Shown: piece by piece, positions 47,832 to 59,038 of the stretch | How the letters are laid out: each line of letters opens with the position of its first letter | Position numbering within the stretch: the stretch's first letter is position 1 | From: Panaeolus papilionaceus | Lineage: Eukaryota > Basidiomycota > Agaricomycetes > Agaricales | Length of the DNA: 64,000 bases | Direction of reading: 5' to 3' | NCBI GenBank assembly: GCA_015501605.1 | Contig: JADNRZ010000014.1 | Location: 1,178,001 to 1,242,000 of the forward strand | Notes under the pieces: generated by a model | Seen by the model: the letters and a program-made list of their open reading frames with translations, nothing else | Told to the model about the DNA's origin: nothing | The model's database searches: none | Translations under genes and position numbers: made by a program

Positions 47832-48781
47832 ATGATTATCGTCCCTGAAACTAACTCAGAGGATTTGAAGTCTCCATCATCTAGTACTCAGCCTCAGGCT
47901 ATTCCTCCAGGGCAGTCCCCTTCCCCTGAGTCTGAGATGGTGAGCGCGTTAACTATGATTGTAATAAGATAGTATTCACGTAAAGCGACCATTAGAGTGA
48001 TCCACCTCCAAGTTACAGTAGTATCGCACCGAATGGCCCAGATGTGTCATTACTGCGGGAAAGACCGCCCGTTCGGGCGTCCAATTTTACCAATGTCTCA
48101 GTCTTGAATGGCGCGATACAAGGAATATACGCCATCGATCCTGCCATACACGTACCTGCGTCACTTATCTCACCCTTGAGTTGCGGAGAAAGCGAGCAGG
48201 ATCGAAAAAACCTTCAACTTCAAACAAATAACGGCGCCATCAAGGTCGAGCTCTACATCTCACCTACTGGATACGATGATAGATCATCAATGAAGCGAAA
48301 GAGAATACTCATCTCTGCGACCACGAGAAATGGTTCAGTTAAAATGAATGTGGTGAGTGGATGAATGACTGCCAGTGAACCATATTGGATCTAAATTATT
48401 TGACAGCACGACTTGCGCGACCTATCTCAGCCTGATTGCGAACGACTTCCTATTGTCCTGACGTGCAAATCCTTCAATGGGGCAATCGAGCTTAAAGTGC
48501 CACGCTCGTTCTGCGGACCCTTGCGTCTTCGCACCTGGAACGGCAAAGTCCAGTTCTCGGATGCCATGAAGCCGTCGTTGACGTTATTCTCGCAGATTGA
48601 TAGGGTACACAGATACTTTTTAGGGCCCATGGACTCTCACCAGGACGTGGGGGACGATTGGATGGGTGATGAGCTCTTCGCAGAGAGCATGAATGGGAGT
48701 ATCAAGGTATCCTATGATGATGAAGTTCCGGTGGCACAACCAAAGAGCCAAAGTTTTATCGGACGTTTGCTCTTCTTCTGA
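47832..48781 (+). CDS. DUF7330-like protein, tandem copy B
   Basis: Exons 47832-47939, 47996-48352 and 48407-48781, 279 aa. Intron phases and domain order equal those of copy A, with the second exon also opening SDPPPSYSS. The repeat strands read NGAIQGIYAIDP, NNGAIKVELYIS, RNGSVKMNV and FNGAIELKVPRSFCGPLRL, so KEG in copy A is (N)NG here. Both keep the PRSFCGP motif. Tandem duplication followed by divergence is the simplest reading. Function unknown. Confidence 0.65.
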
Positions 48782-49213
48782 CACCTCTGTCCGTCTCTCT
48801 CGCGTATGTCATGTCGTGTTTCCTCTATGGACTTGTAATTCCAAGTTAGCTCCGCAATCTGTCATGTACAATGATAATGCTTATCACCTTATCCAATACC
48901 TTTTTGTACAGAAGGGAAGGGATCTACAGTCATGGGAATGGGTACAACGTTATGTAAGGTCCCGAGCCCCACTATTAGGGATGAAAGCTATGAGATTCTT
49001 ATCAATACATTCCCTTGCATCATCATTCGTCCTGGGATAGCCGGAGACATATGATTCAATTGGTGGACGGTTTGTCAATTGAGTACCACCGTCAGCAGAC
49101 CGGATTCATGACGGGAGGGTCCGTATAATATATGAACCCCACAGCCAGAACATTCGAGCTCTCCTTCCCTCTCCCTATAACTTCCTATCAGTTTCTTGGC
49201 CGGGGAGTAGACT
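48782..49213. other. Intergenic
   Basis: No gene supported; contains a TATA-like TATAATATATG at about 49125. Confidence 0.4.
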
Positions 49214-50266
49214 ATGGGGTCCAAGCTGAGCAGTATATCAAGAAGGGCCAAGAAGGCCAAAACCCAAGGAGCGTCGTACCTGCAGCCCTCGGAGAACTCC
49301 CAATGTCAGGTAAATCAGACCCGCTACCATACTACAGACGGCGCTGGTGGACAGTTCCCAACATGGACATCGACAACGCAAACGACATACCAAAGTCCCT
49401 ATCCCACATCTACCCAACATACACAAACCCTTTCAACCAGTCAAACAGTGTCAACTATAAAACCCCAATCATCTCATACCCGTCATGCGTCACTGTCGAA
49501 GAGGCTGAAATCTGCGACGTTTTCTCATGCACATAGTTCCTCCGGAGTCAGCCATTCCACTGCACGTCAAATTGAAGGAGAAAGGGTGGCTAATTCACCA
49601 AGCGCGGCAAATGGCACTGATAGACCTTCAACGACTGGTGGAGTCAGGTACAAGGTATCCTCGGCGGGATTCCATCTTCGCCCAGAGGAGGACGAGTCTA
49701 TCTATGCCACAATACCGGAGCCCAGACGGATGGAGAAGAGACCAACGACACATTACGATCGTCTTGGTGCGAATAATTGATTAATTATTGCCATGAAACT
49801 AACCCAAACTCGTAGGTATCTCCTCCGGCGCTACTGCGACTGCCGTTGATCTTGCATATTCCAAGATGAGGCGCTCTGCTGGAACAAACAACGTGAGTTC
49901 TCCTGTTATTGGCATTGAGCTACAATCGTGTCTGATGTATTGCGTCATCCTCAGGAGGTGGACGAAATCGAGGAGGCATACAAAGTCCTCAAGAGCATCA
50001 AGCGTCGAAAACAGTACGACGAAGAGATAGGCATCGCACGACAGGACGGCACCAGGATTTGGAGACCAGGGGAGTATGGCCATCCATCACAAATTCCCAC
50101 TGGGCGCAAGTTCAGGAAGAAATTCCCTCACGACACGGGTTCATATGCAAGTTCTCGGTACGAGAAGCTCCCACGTTGGGAAAAGGAGGAGATAAAGGTG
50201 AGCGCTTTCGTAATACGGTTCGACGACATGATTAACTGAGTTGACGAACGCCTGCAGTGGGATTGA
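49214..50266 (+). CDS. Protein with degenerate J-like domain lacking HPD
   Basis: Exons 49214-49766, 49816-49892, 49955-50197 and a 9-nt last exon 50258-50266 (WD, stop) give 293 aa. The first about 175 aa are basic and Ser/Thr/Gln-rich with no domain. The segment HYDRLGISSGATATAVDLAY, then EVDEIEEAYKVLKSIKRRKQYDEE, follows a DnaJ J-domain (helix I, helix II, helix III, YD-E end), but the loop between helices II and III is short and contains no His-Pro-Asp. Without HPD a J-domain cannot stimulate Hsp70 ATPase, so this would be a J-like protein. The tail is basic (PTGRKFRKKFPHDTGSYASSRYEKLPRWEKEEIKWD). Confidence 0.65.
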
Positions 50267-51453
50267 TCTATTTCCCCATATTTACGGAGATTGACGACAG
50301 CTACGAGAACCTACTATAATACCACGATACCAATGTATATTTAGCACTATAATCGCCCAATTAAACCATGCACCGCAACAACTTTCCCTCCTTAAGCCGG
50401 AATCCCCGGAATTTGAATTTCTTACCGTCCTTTCGTCGTCACGTATAAGACCGTTTCGTCCTTTCTCGTCCTACCAAAATGTGCAGCTGCGACCGCAAAA
50501 AGTATTATCCTGAAGCTCCGTAATACCCAAGCCGGAGTGACTATGACTGAAGCAATGGACTAAGACATTTCCTCCTTGCTTGTCGAATGGGCTGATCTAA
50601 TGCACCTGTGGAGTATTGTAGAGGCTAACAAGTATTTCTCTTGTCTTTCGAACCGAGTTTTCTACCCATGTCCCATTTGAAAATGCATGGACATCGTGAG
50701 TGAAGACCTGTGGAGGCACGAGCGGCAAGCTACTAGTATAAGCTCCCGTCCATACTGGTATCGTAAGTAGCCCAGTGAGCAGGGAAAAAATGCGAGGAGT
50801 GGATTCGAACATGTCGAATGAAATGGTGAGACATGGAGTCCTGAATGATGACACGTATTTTAAGACTCGAAATCGCCTGTTCTCCAGTCTTAAAGGACAA
50901 CCTTTCGGTTCACGAGTTAAAATCAAGTCTGAATCGTCTATTAGTGAACGGTATAATTATATGGCATGCATTTATGGCCATAGATGATCTTGAATAGCAT
51001 GAGACGTGAGTGCGCGAAGGTCGTGTAGCCTAGGATATTCATATCTTTACGTTGACTCAGATAAGCGTGACATTCTGATAAGCCAAGGTCGCTCATTCTT
51101 GGGGTGAACTAAAGCATTAATACCGGTAACTGAAGCCCTATGCCCAGCTCGTCTGGTGACATGCTAGATTTAAACCATGAAGTTCATGTGAACAGAGCGG
51201 AGGATGATCTTTATGTAGTCGTTCTCATTTCACATCGATTTGATGAAAGGTGTTGGTCCGGCGTGTGGGGTTAAACATCCCCATAAATACACGACTCAAC
51301 GTTTATAAGTCCGATGAACTGGGCGAGATTGTGATATGCTCACAGGCAAAATTTATCATATCAAGCGGAAAGAAATTTCAGTTGTACTTTACTATTAATA
51401 CATCTCTAACTAATAGCCCTAAAGATCCATCAAAAAGCGTTACTTTTGCGCGT
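50267..51453. other. Intergenic, one doubtful ORF
   Basis: A minus-strand open frame at 50597-50926 has an internal Met starting a hydrophobic stretch (MFESTPRIFSLLTGLLTIPVW) that could be a signal peptide of a tiny secreted product or a relic; unsupported otherwise. The GH62 gene's 3' region lies at the right end. Confidence 0.35.
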
Positions 51454-52506
51454 TTAGCAGGCGGAGTTGATCTGGGTGAGCAAGGCGAGGCGCCATGGGA
51501 GACCGTTGTAGTCGCCACTTGCGTTGGGGTCCTCGCCTTGGTAGAGGTAGCGAAGCTTGCATGGGTTGACCTTCATGGTCTGGTCAATGCCGTCACGAAG
51601 CATCTCTCCATGGCTGATATCCTGTGTCCAGGCGGTGCCGCTGAAGACAGTGTTACTGGCACGAGCGAAGGGGTTAGATTCGGTGTCGGCGAGACCAGAC
51701 CATGGGCCAGAGATGCTGGATGAGGTCCAGGAGCGGAAGTAGCGACGACCATCACCGCCGATGGCCTCAACGATAAGGAGGTACTTGCTGCCAACCTTGT
51801 AGACGTTCGAGGCCTCATACAAGGCGTACTTGTTGGTGGAGTCTGACATAGCAATGACGGGATCATTGAAGCCATTGGGGAATTTGGAGAGGGAGGTTTG
51901 AGAGCGGTAGAGGTGACCATTGTCGTCGGAGGAGAACAAGTGGCAGTGGGATGAGTCGCAAATGACCCACATGTCGACCCAGTAGCCGTTTCCGATGTTG
52001 TTCTTGATGATGTCTGGCATGCCAGTGTAGAACGTCTTGGGTGCACTCCAGCCTCGTGGGTTGGTAATGTCAGGGTTGGTGGAGTATGCGGCGTTGTCAT
52101 TCTGGTAGACGAGGTACCACAACTTCTGGGGAGCGAAGTAGAAGACCTGGGGGGCAGCACGGTATCCAGTGCCAATAGCGGACTGATCGAGATAGAAGAA
52201 GGGGGCGGAGCCAGCTTTGTTGAAGTCTTTAAAGGTGACATATCCAAGACTGTATCCCGCTGAAACGGCAGTGCTGAAGAAGACGTGGTAGTTGCCTTTA
52301 TAGTATACGATGGATGGGTCCTTAATGCCAGCAATGTTACGGGTGTCATTCTTAGGGCCAATTAGGATGTCGCTTGAGCTCCATTTGAAGCTGGAGGGGA
52401 GGTCTGCGAAGATGCCGATGTTGTCGTTGTCGGCTGCTGGGGTAGCGATGATAACGGTGGCTAGGAGCACGGAAGAGAGAAGTGAGAGGAATGTAGAGCC
52501 CCTCAT
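51454..52506 (-). CDS. GH62 alpha-L-arabinofuranosidase, secreted
   Basis: One intronless ORF of 350 aa. The signal peptide ends near ATPAA (about residue 24). The five-bladed beta-propeller family GH62 is recognised by FKWSSSDILIGPKND, KDPSIVYYKGNYHVFFST (catalytic base D63), GYWVDMWVICDS (D178) and YALYEASNVYKV (general acid E231), plus RYFRSWTSSSISGPW and the final GLPWRLALLTQ. All three acidic residues are in place, so the enzyme should be active, releasing arabinose from arabinoxylan or arabinan. No carbohydrate-binding module is attached. Unlike nearly all neighbours it has no intron. Confidence 0.93.
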   Translation of the reverse strand: MRGSTFLSLLSSVLLATVIIATPAADNDNIGIFADLPSSFKWSSSDILIGPKNDTRNIAGIKDPSIVYYKGNYHVFFSTAVSAGYSLGYVTFKDFNKAGSAPFFYLDQSAIGTGYRAAPQVFYFAPQKLWYLVYQNDNAAYSTNPDITNPRGWSAPKTFYTGMPDIIKNNIGNGYWVDMWVICDSSHCHLFSSDDNGHLYRSQTSLSKFPNGFNDPVIAMSDSTNKYALYEASNVYKVGSKYLLIVEAIGGDGRRYFRSWTSSSISGPWSGLADTESNPFARASNTVFSGTAWTQDISHGEMLRDGIDQTMKVNPCKLRYLYQGEDPNASGDYNGLPWRLALLTQINSAC

Positions 52507-52546
52507 TGCTGAAGCTGGTAATGAGTTTTGTTTCCATTTTTTCCTG

Positions 52547-52554
52547 AATTTATA
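52547..52554 (-). promoter_or_regulatory. TATA box of the GH62 gene
   Basis: TATAAATT on the minus strand, about 40 bp upstream of the ATG at 52506. Confidence 0.45.
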
Positions 52555-54261
52555 CGAGTCCAGGATTCAGATCGGAAATATATCGCATAACGAACTGAGG
52601 TTCTAAGCACATGTATGGCGACTTCCAAACGAATGATGCGACTTCGAGCGACAAGCAAATGCTTGATGCACTGCATAGTTTACCCCCCGCAAATTGTCGA
52701 CAAAACACCGAGGTCGAAATAAATTTAGGTTTTATGCAGAATAATTTAATAATAGACCCCCCACAGCTCCTAAACGTTTGATCCACAATTCCATGCACTT
52801 CCTCAACACGTGTACGATGTCGAAGCATGAACTTGACATGCGAGTATTATCACCGAATGAGAACACGCTTGATTTAGTCCGATCGCCTGTAACCCAAGCC
52901 TTTGCAGAAGGAGCACAGGGGGCTAACTGACTGGTGGTGCTACTTAGGTAGAGATGATGTACCTTTACGACCGACTAGAACCCTCTCAGCATTCACAAAC
53001 ACTAAGTTTCAATAGGTTAATATGTCATTTAACTGAGACATTAGATTGTAATGTAGAGGACCTCACTGAATCTTCTGAAGCCACAAGTTCACTTAGCACC
53101 CAGGCACCATCGACGAATCAGGTGAGTTGGTGTGCGACATGTACCCATATCTCAGGTAAGTATTTTCGAGCAGCATTCCCCGGCTTATTCCCCTCCCTTC
53201 TAAACGTGAATACATAATAGAAGCAAGATGAAAAGAAGATACTTCACTTGGCCGAAATGAGCCAACCTTCGAAGTGCCCTAGATGCTTCTTCAAGCTTCA
53301 AGCCTCAATTGCCATCCTGGCCTATCTGAGAACCCCAGAGGCTTCAGCACCGTCAAAGTGACCGTACAAATACGTTCAGATTCACTATGACACTGCCATA
53401 CTGGCGTTCGAGTACTAGATATACTATGTATACATTAGAGATTCATGTTCACCCTGGAAACCAATATTTATAGGCCCTCGTGTATGCGGGAAACCCCAAG
53501 AGAATTGGAATCTAGGGCCGGACTGCGGGGTGAACGTGAATGCTGGCCCAGCATTCAGCATGGTTTCTGGAACGGGGGGGGGGGTACCAGTGTAATTGGT
53601 CTCATGCTGTTAATACTACTACTACTACTACTACTGCTACTACACCGAATCAGGAGGGTAAGAAGTTTAAGGAGGTGGAGGGGGTGGAGAGAAGCCACGC
53701 GAAGCTATGCCTTGTGCTCAAGCTTCGAGCCGAGTTCCGGGCTATAAATTGCTGAGGCTGGCATTTACGATTTATTACTTGGCACCCCTCTATTTTTAGA
53801 TCATACATATGGAAGTAAGCCAAAAGGACGACATGTTGTTAACATCCAAACTCATGTTTAAGTAACGTTTGAGTCAAGCGCTTCAGCTTCATAGATAACA
53901 CAGTGATGTTTCCAAGTTGATCTCACATAATCTAAACTTTGTATCAAGTACTACAAGCTTGGCTCAATAACATTACATGTAAAACGAATATTATAGGGAT
54001 GATCTTTCCATTCGACCAAGCTCGTGTCTATGCTAGATAAGAGGCCATTTACGAACAGAGGATTGCGGCATGTGGGCCATCACTGAGCGCCAGCTCAGGC
54101 TCATACCTCTCACGCCCCGTCTTAGCTAGCATTATGTTGGCCGCTAGTCAACGCCAAGTATTCGATTTAGCACAGAGAATCTGCATTGTGGGGTTTCGAG
54201 GTGCTCATGTACGAGATAGAATTTCAATATTTTCCGGAAATCTATACCTTCATGGACCAAT
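52555..54261. other. Gene-poor stretch with microsatellite
   Basis: No supported gene in about 1.7 kb. A run of 11 G lies at 53574-53584 and an imperfect (TAC)n tract follows. Confidence 0.45.
53614..53643. repeat. (TAC)n microsatellite
   Basis: About ten TAC/ACT triplets with one interruption (CTGCTAC), 30 bases after the poly-G run. Confidence 0.8.
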
Positions 54262-55929
54262 CTACGAGTATAAGTCCTCAACACGACAACTAATACGACA
54301 CCCAGAGTAATCCTTCCACTTCTCTAAATCCTCATTTATGCGGCCCAAATATTCGTCCACGAAAGCCGAATCCATGCATAATTCGTCACCGAGCACAAGG
54401 TCAACATCAATATCCACATTCCTAAATGCAGGAAAGTTGACATTGCCCTCCTCGTCAGGCATGACGCATTCCCAGATAGGTTCCCACCCAGGGAACCAAG
54501 GACTCAGAAACGGAATCGCATCATCGTACCTCGAGACATGCACGGTAAGCATTACTCGTATTCTCTCGAGAGCGTTACAATCGGTCCCAGCAAGTGTCTT
54601 CCAGCCGTCGCAGAAACTCGTCATCAACTCCCTTATTTCGCGCGGATCAGTGGGCCATTGCAGCGCGAGTTCCTTCAGGGAGCGACCCCAGGTTGGAAGA
54701 TCTGGCATGTGCGAAAGACCATAGAATGTGTAATACACATTTTTGGTATCTGCATTACCAGAGATGGGTTCAGCACCGTAACTATTAACGCATGACTCAC
54801 GAATAAACTCACCCTGCATGAAGAGCTTCTCCACCCCATCCAGATGCTTGAGCAACGAGAGATGATCATCTTCTCCATCGTTTAAAGGATGCATGACAAT
54901 GCTCCGCAAGTTCGGGAACACCTCCATGCCTTCAAACCTGGCTGTGAACTCGTGAATGAGTTTTAGCAATGCACCCCACCCAGCGACCTCGAGGGACGCA
55001 AGCTTACGGAAGGGAGGCACGCGCACAGTGGGTTGATGGTGCGGGAAATCCAGTTGACGGTACACCTCTTCATTCGCAGGATAATAAGTCTCGCGACCTC
55101 CTATTGTCGCGTGCTCGAGATTCGGGCAATGGAACAGCAAAAGCGGGAACCGAGGCTCTACGGGTGTCATGCTTGAAATACCGAGATCCTTGATATTGAA
55201 CCCATATCCCTTTGGGTATGACGTGTCCTGGTCGTATGATATCTTTGGGCAATTGTCGAGGTGTAGGCTGACGAGGCTGGGGGTTGATGAGAGAATGCGA
55301 ATAATGGGAAAGCCTTCAATCCTCTCGAGGTATAAAGTGGTGAGGTTGCCTGTGCCGAGGTAGTGATCAAGGATGCGTTGGTGGAGAAGCTTGGGAGATT
55401 GGGTACTGTAGGCGACGTACTCGTCGCGAGCAGAAATGCATTTGGGGCCGATGATAGACAAAGCTTTGAGATTAGGGAACTGGAAGTATATGTTGGTGTT
55501 ACCCATCCATGAGGGTGTTTTCGAAGGCTCTGAAATAGAGGGTTGGTTTGGGCCGTTCGCAAAGAAGAGGTTGAAAGGGGGATTTGGACTGCGATCCTGA
55601 CGACGACGCGGAGGAATGACTTGCTTTGTGTACACAAGATGCTCAACCTCCGTCTGGATAGTGGGATATTTTTGAAGGTACCTCAAGAATAGGCGATGAC
55701 GACGTCCAAATTTCCTATCTCCTTCCACTACCTCTATGTCGCGGTGTATGAGTTCGTTGCATACCTGTGCCAGGGCGGTGGATGAGCATGTGAGCGCGCA
55801 TAAAGCGCGTCGTCTCTTGCGAAGAGGTATGTCCCTGATGAAATTTTCGACGATAAGTCGCAGTATTTCAATTGGGAAAACTGGCTCTTGATGCGAGAGA
55901 CTGGAGGGAGACTCGGAGTGGCTCGACAT
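54262..55929 (-). CDS. F-box/LRR-like protein, intact
   Basis: Single-exon ORF of 555 aa. The F-box lies at about residues 17-65 (VFPIEILRLIVENFI...RRALCALTCSSTALAQVCNELIHRDIEV), followed by leucine-rich segments (LVSLHLDNCPKI, FRKLASLEVAGWGAL, FPNLRSIVMHPL, LSLLKHLDGVEKLFM). No frameshift. Probably a substrate receptor of an SCF ubiquitin ligase. It is the best-preserved member of a local family; remnants lie at 56.2-57.2, 59.0-59.8, 60.05-60.6 and 63.4 kb. Confidence 0.8.
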   Translation of the reverse strand: MSSHSESPSSLSHQEPVFPIEILRLIVENFIRDIPLRKRRRALCALTCSSTALAQVCNELIHRDIEVVEGDRKFGRRHRLFLRYLQKYPTIQTEVEHLVYTKQVIPPRRRQDRSPNPPFNLFFANGPNQPSISEPSKTPSWMGNTNIYFQFPNLKALSIIGPKCISARDEYVAYSTQSPKLLHQRILDHYLGTGNLTTLYLERIEGFPIIRILSSTPSLVSLHLDNCPKISYDQDTSYPKGYGFNIKDLGISSMTPVEPRFPLLLFHCPNLEHATIGGRETYYPANEEVYRQLDFPHHQPTVRVPPFRKLASLEVAGWGALLKLIHEFTARFEGMEVFPNLRSIVMHPLNDGEDDHLSLLKHLDGVEKLFMQGEFIRESCVNSYGAEPISGNADTKNVYYTFYGLSHMPDLPTWGRSLKELALQWPTDPREIRELMTSFCDGWKTLAGTDCNALERIRVMLTVHVSRYDDAIPFLSPWFPGWEPIWECVMPDEEGNVNFPAFRNVDIDVDLVLGDELCMDSAFVDEYLGRINEDLEKWKDYSGCRISCRVEDLYS

Positions 55930-56173
55930 GGTTGGATGTTGTGCAGGATAGTGGCTTTCAGTTTCAGTTTAGCTTTGAGAACCGAACAAACTGTCACAAC
56001 AACGTTATTCTACGTTTTCAGGAATGACGTGTCAAGGATCATTATTCAACGACCCTTTATCCGGATAGGGGCAAAAGGAGACGTTCATCTGACTCTCAGA
56101 CGGACACAAATTCAAGGCGCACCTAGGTCATAGCTGCCAACACTTCATCCTATATTACGAAAAAATAATAATT

Positions 56174-57181
56174 CTACGTCACGCGAGCATCACACCTATA
56201 TCTAATACTTTTTGACGCCTTCATCCTCCTCAACGATGTATCCAATTTCTCCTGCAACTCTGCTTGCGACATCTGATCCTCAAGCACAAAATCTCCTCCG
56301 TGTGTGGTATACGAAAGCCAAAGCCTAAGGCTAAATTTTCGCAAACTAGGGAAACCTTTCCGATCCCACTTGAGCATTTTATCAAGCTCAGCCCACATTT
56401 CGAACATGGGTTCGATAACACCGCGACGTGTACCTTCTGAGACACGGATTTTCAGCGTCAATCTTATAGATCTGAGCACCGCGCCCAAATTGCGAAGCTT
56501 TAAAAACATGTCGTAAACACATAGGACGAAACTAGCCGCATAATTGGTGTTCAGAGTCCAGTGTAGGCTGATATCCTTGAGGGTATGAACCCAGGCATCA
56601 ATCGTATTGATGAGGCCAGCGAGGACGCCTGATCCGGTTGGGTGGGGTATCCCACCGCCTGAAGGTGTGCGTCCAGTAGGAAAGATTATGGTCATTCTTA
56701 GTTATGAAACGACATGTCAGGAGATCTGGAGATAAAACTTACCTTTGACATGAATATCTTCAACCTCCTGCAAATGGTTAAGAAGCAACGAAGAGGATTC
56801 GTCGCCTTCTTCACTTAGATCCAACATGAGTGTCCGAACGTTGGAGAATACCTTGATTCCGTCTGTGCGGGGTAGTGTAAGAAAGCGCCCCCAAACGCCC
56901 CATGTCGCCAGAGTTAGGGTGGAGAGATTAGGGAAGCACGAAGTCGATGGCGGTATCGAGGACTGCGACACAGTTGAACGGAAAGTGTATGTGATCCTAG
57001 AGCCCATGTAGAGCACTGTGAACCCAGCCGAAGGGTTATTCCCTCTGAATTTGTTATAAGTGAATAACAGTACTTGAGAAGAGGGTGAGTAAGGAAGATC
57101 ATCGTAGAAAGTGATGTAATTGCATACCTTGATCATATGATATTCACTTACAATGGATGAGGAATTTAGAGTAGCTTTCAC
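56174..57181 (-). pseudogene. F-box/LRR-like paralog, 5' truncated and frameshifted
   Basis: Two open stretches, 57181-56717 and 56695-56174, match in order the second half of the intact gene at 54.3-55.9 kb (FSNVRTLMLDLSEEGDESSSLLLNHLQEVEDIHVKG against FPNLRSIVMHP...LLKHLDGVEKLFMQG, and TLKDISLHWTLN). A splice from the first to the second restores no common frame with the acceptors present, and the F-box itself is missing. The end (QMSQAELQEKLDTSLRRMKASKS) recurs in the fragment at 60.05 kb. Confidence 0.65.
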
Positions 57182-57184
57182 TCC

Positions 57185-57901
57185 TCAAAATTTACCACGA
57201 AAGCCCCGCTGTAGGGGAGGGATTCTCATTGCTTCATCGAAGGAAATCGAAAAAAGGAGGTTAAAAGCATTATTTGATTTGAGGTTTATCAATCCGAAAG
57301 GTGGATTACAGGAGGAAATAACTACCTGTATGAGAGGTATACATCCAATAACTACAGTTTTTAAAATGTAAAAAACATCCACATTGCCGCTGTTTCCAGT
57401 ATCCAACACCGCCATTGTATCTGAATCGCCCTGTTGCATGCCTGGCTTTACTAACATGCAGCCACGGGATTCCTTACCCACCTCACCTTCATCCTCGCAC
57501 TTGCTTCCATCTTGCAGTTTGAACGTGCACTTCATAAAAATTCGCAGCTATAGGAAAATTATATTAGCAAGGCTCTGATACAGAAAGCACGAAATTAACA
57601 TTCACTCACCCAGAGGTCATTCTGATGCCCTGGTAGCCTTGCAAGCCAACGTTATAAGGGATGACGAGGAGGCGGCGGCGTGCTCTACCTGTATACCCGC
57701 CGATCTTCCGCATAAGATGGGCCTAAGGGCAGAAACATATAACCCTCGATGAAGGCATAGCTGAAAATGGAAGACTTCGTATTTCGAGCGTACCTTCATC
57801 AACTCTGGGTAATTTCGGGCGCTCTTGGGTCCCATTTCAAGCTCGCAGGTACACCAGAGTTGACCGAACCTGTGACCACGCGCAACATATCCAGATGATT
57901 C
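57185..57901 (-). other. Possible small multi-exon gene, frame ambiguous
   Basis: Minus-strand segments 57722-57689, 57637-57610 and 57547 downward are bounded by good AG/GT sites. Joined, they stay open in two alternative frames: one ends at once (CEFL, stop at 57532), the other runs on through KCTFKLQDGSKCEDEGE to an end near 57185. A preceding exon (57901-57794) fits the first frame. Both frames look partly coding; no domain is recognised. Confidence 0.3.
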
Positions 57902-58854
57902 CTGTCAGCCATACCCATACATTTCACTGATAAGGAATAACATTACATTCGTCAGCACATTAAATAAGTAGGAATATAAATGATGAAACCATACAAAATA
58001 AAATGGCCATGCGTAGGTGCCGTTGTTACACCTTCAAGTTAATTCCTATCTTATAATCACATTTGTTACGCCAATTGTTCACCATTGCTAGTGACTCACC
58101 CAAGAAATCAGGTTAAGGAAAGATGGATTGGTGTATGGATAGTAATGCTTATAGCATGTCAGCAGAACGAAGTGCTGTTAGGCACCCTAAATAGAGGCGA
58201 GAATTTGTGGCGACTTACATGAAACAGGTGTATGCAATGCAACTAACATCAAATTTGCGATGCCTTCTCAGTATGAGCACAGCTCTGGAGCCTTGTAGGT
58301 ATGGACCTGGTGACTCGAAGTCAGGACAGAAGCTTTGAAGCAGGAAAATGACGCGTAGTCAAATTTTCCTGATTCGGATGGTTGGTTGAGTCAGAATGTC
58401 AGTGACACGAAGTCAAAGCACAACTGAGAGAGTAGGAGTATGGGGATTATTGAAAGGAGATATATGTTTCAGTTTTAGAGAACCAAAGCGTGTGAGGAAA
58501 AATGGTGGAAGAGGGACAGTATGTACTGGAGGTTGAGCAAGAGTGGGTCACGACAGTAGAAACTAAGAAAGTGAGGAACAACGAGTTCCGCATTTCTGTT
58601 CAGAGCGGTCACGGGTCACTGACCGTGACATCTTGGTGACAGCGTAACATTTTTCCCATAGGCTCAGGTAATACTGAAATTCTTGAAATTCGTCTAAGTC
58701 CTCCGACGGTGTCTGACCTCCATTTGCATCTTTGTTTGATAGTCGCAGGGAGCACAATAGATATTTGTGAAACAATGAGGCCCAGAGATACAATTAAAAG
58801 CTACCAGGTAATAGAATTTAAGTTATTACTCAGAATCCGTCCATATTTTACGCC
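57902..58854. other. AT-rich stretch without supported gene
   Basis: Only short frames, including 58563-58793 on the minus strand, with no family resemblance. It may contain further exons of the uncertain gene at 57.2-57.9 kb. Confidence 0.4.
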
Positions 58855-59038
58855 GGGGTTATAAACACTCGATCAGGAGGGTGATTTGCACACAGGGGAA
58901 AAAACCCCTCGATACTTTTATGCAGATATCCACTGCATGGAGTGGATATCAAAATTCCCCCACCAAACCCCTTTCATGTAACCCTCACTCAAAGGTGGTT
59001 TTTTGTGTGATGAGTCGCTGAAGAGGGTCAATAACCCC
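58855..59038. repeat. Short palindromic element, possible MITE (184 bp)
   Basis: Begins GGGGTTATAAACACTC and ends with the imperfect inverse (GAGGGTCAATAACCCC). A hairpin sits inside: GATATCCACT (58925-58934) and AGTGGATATC (58941-58950) around a 6-base loop. No clear target-site duplication. The minus-strand F-box frame at 59039 stops one codon before this sequence starts. Confidence 0.4.

Noticed and set aside
51573..52361. Minus-strand 262-codon frame within the GH62 gene
   Set aside because: Out-of-frame shadow of GH62 in GC-biased codons; no domain.
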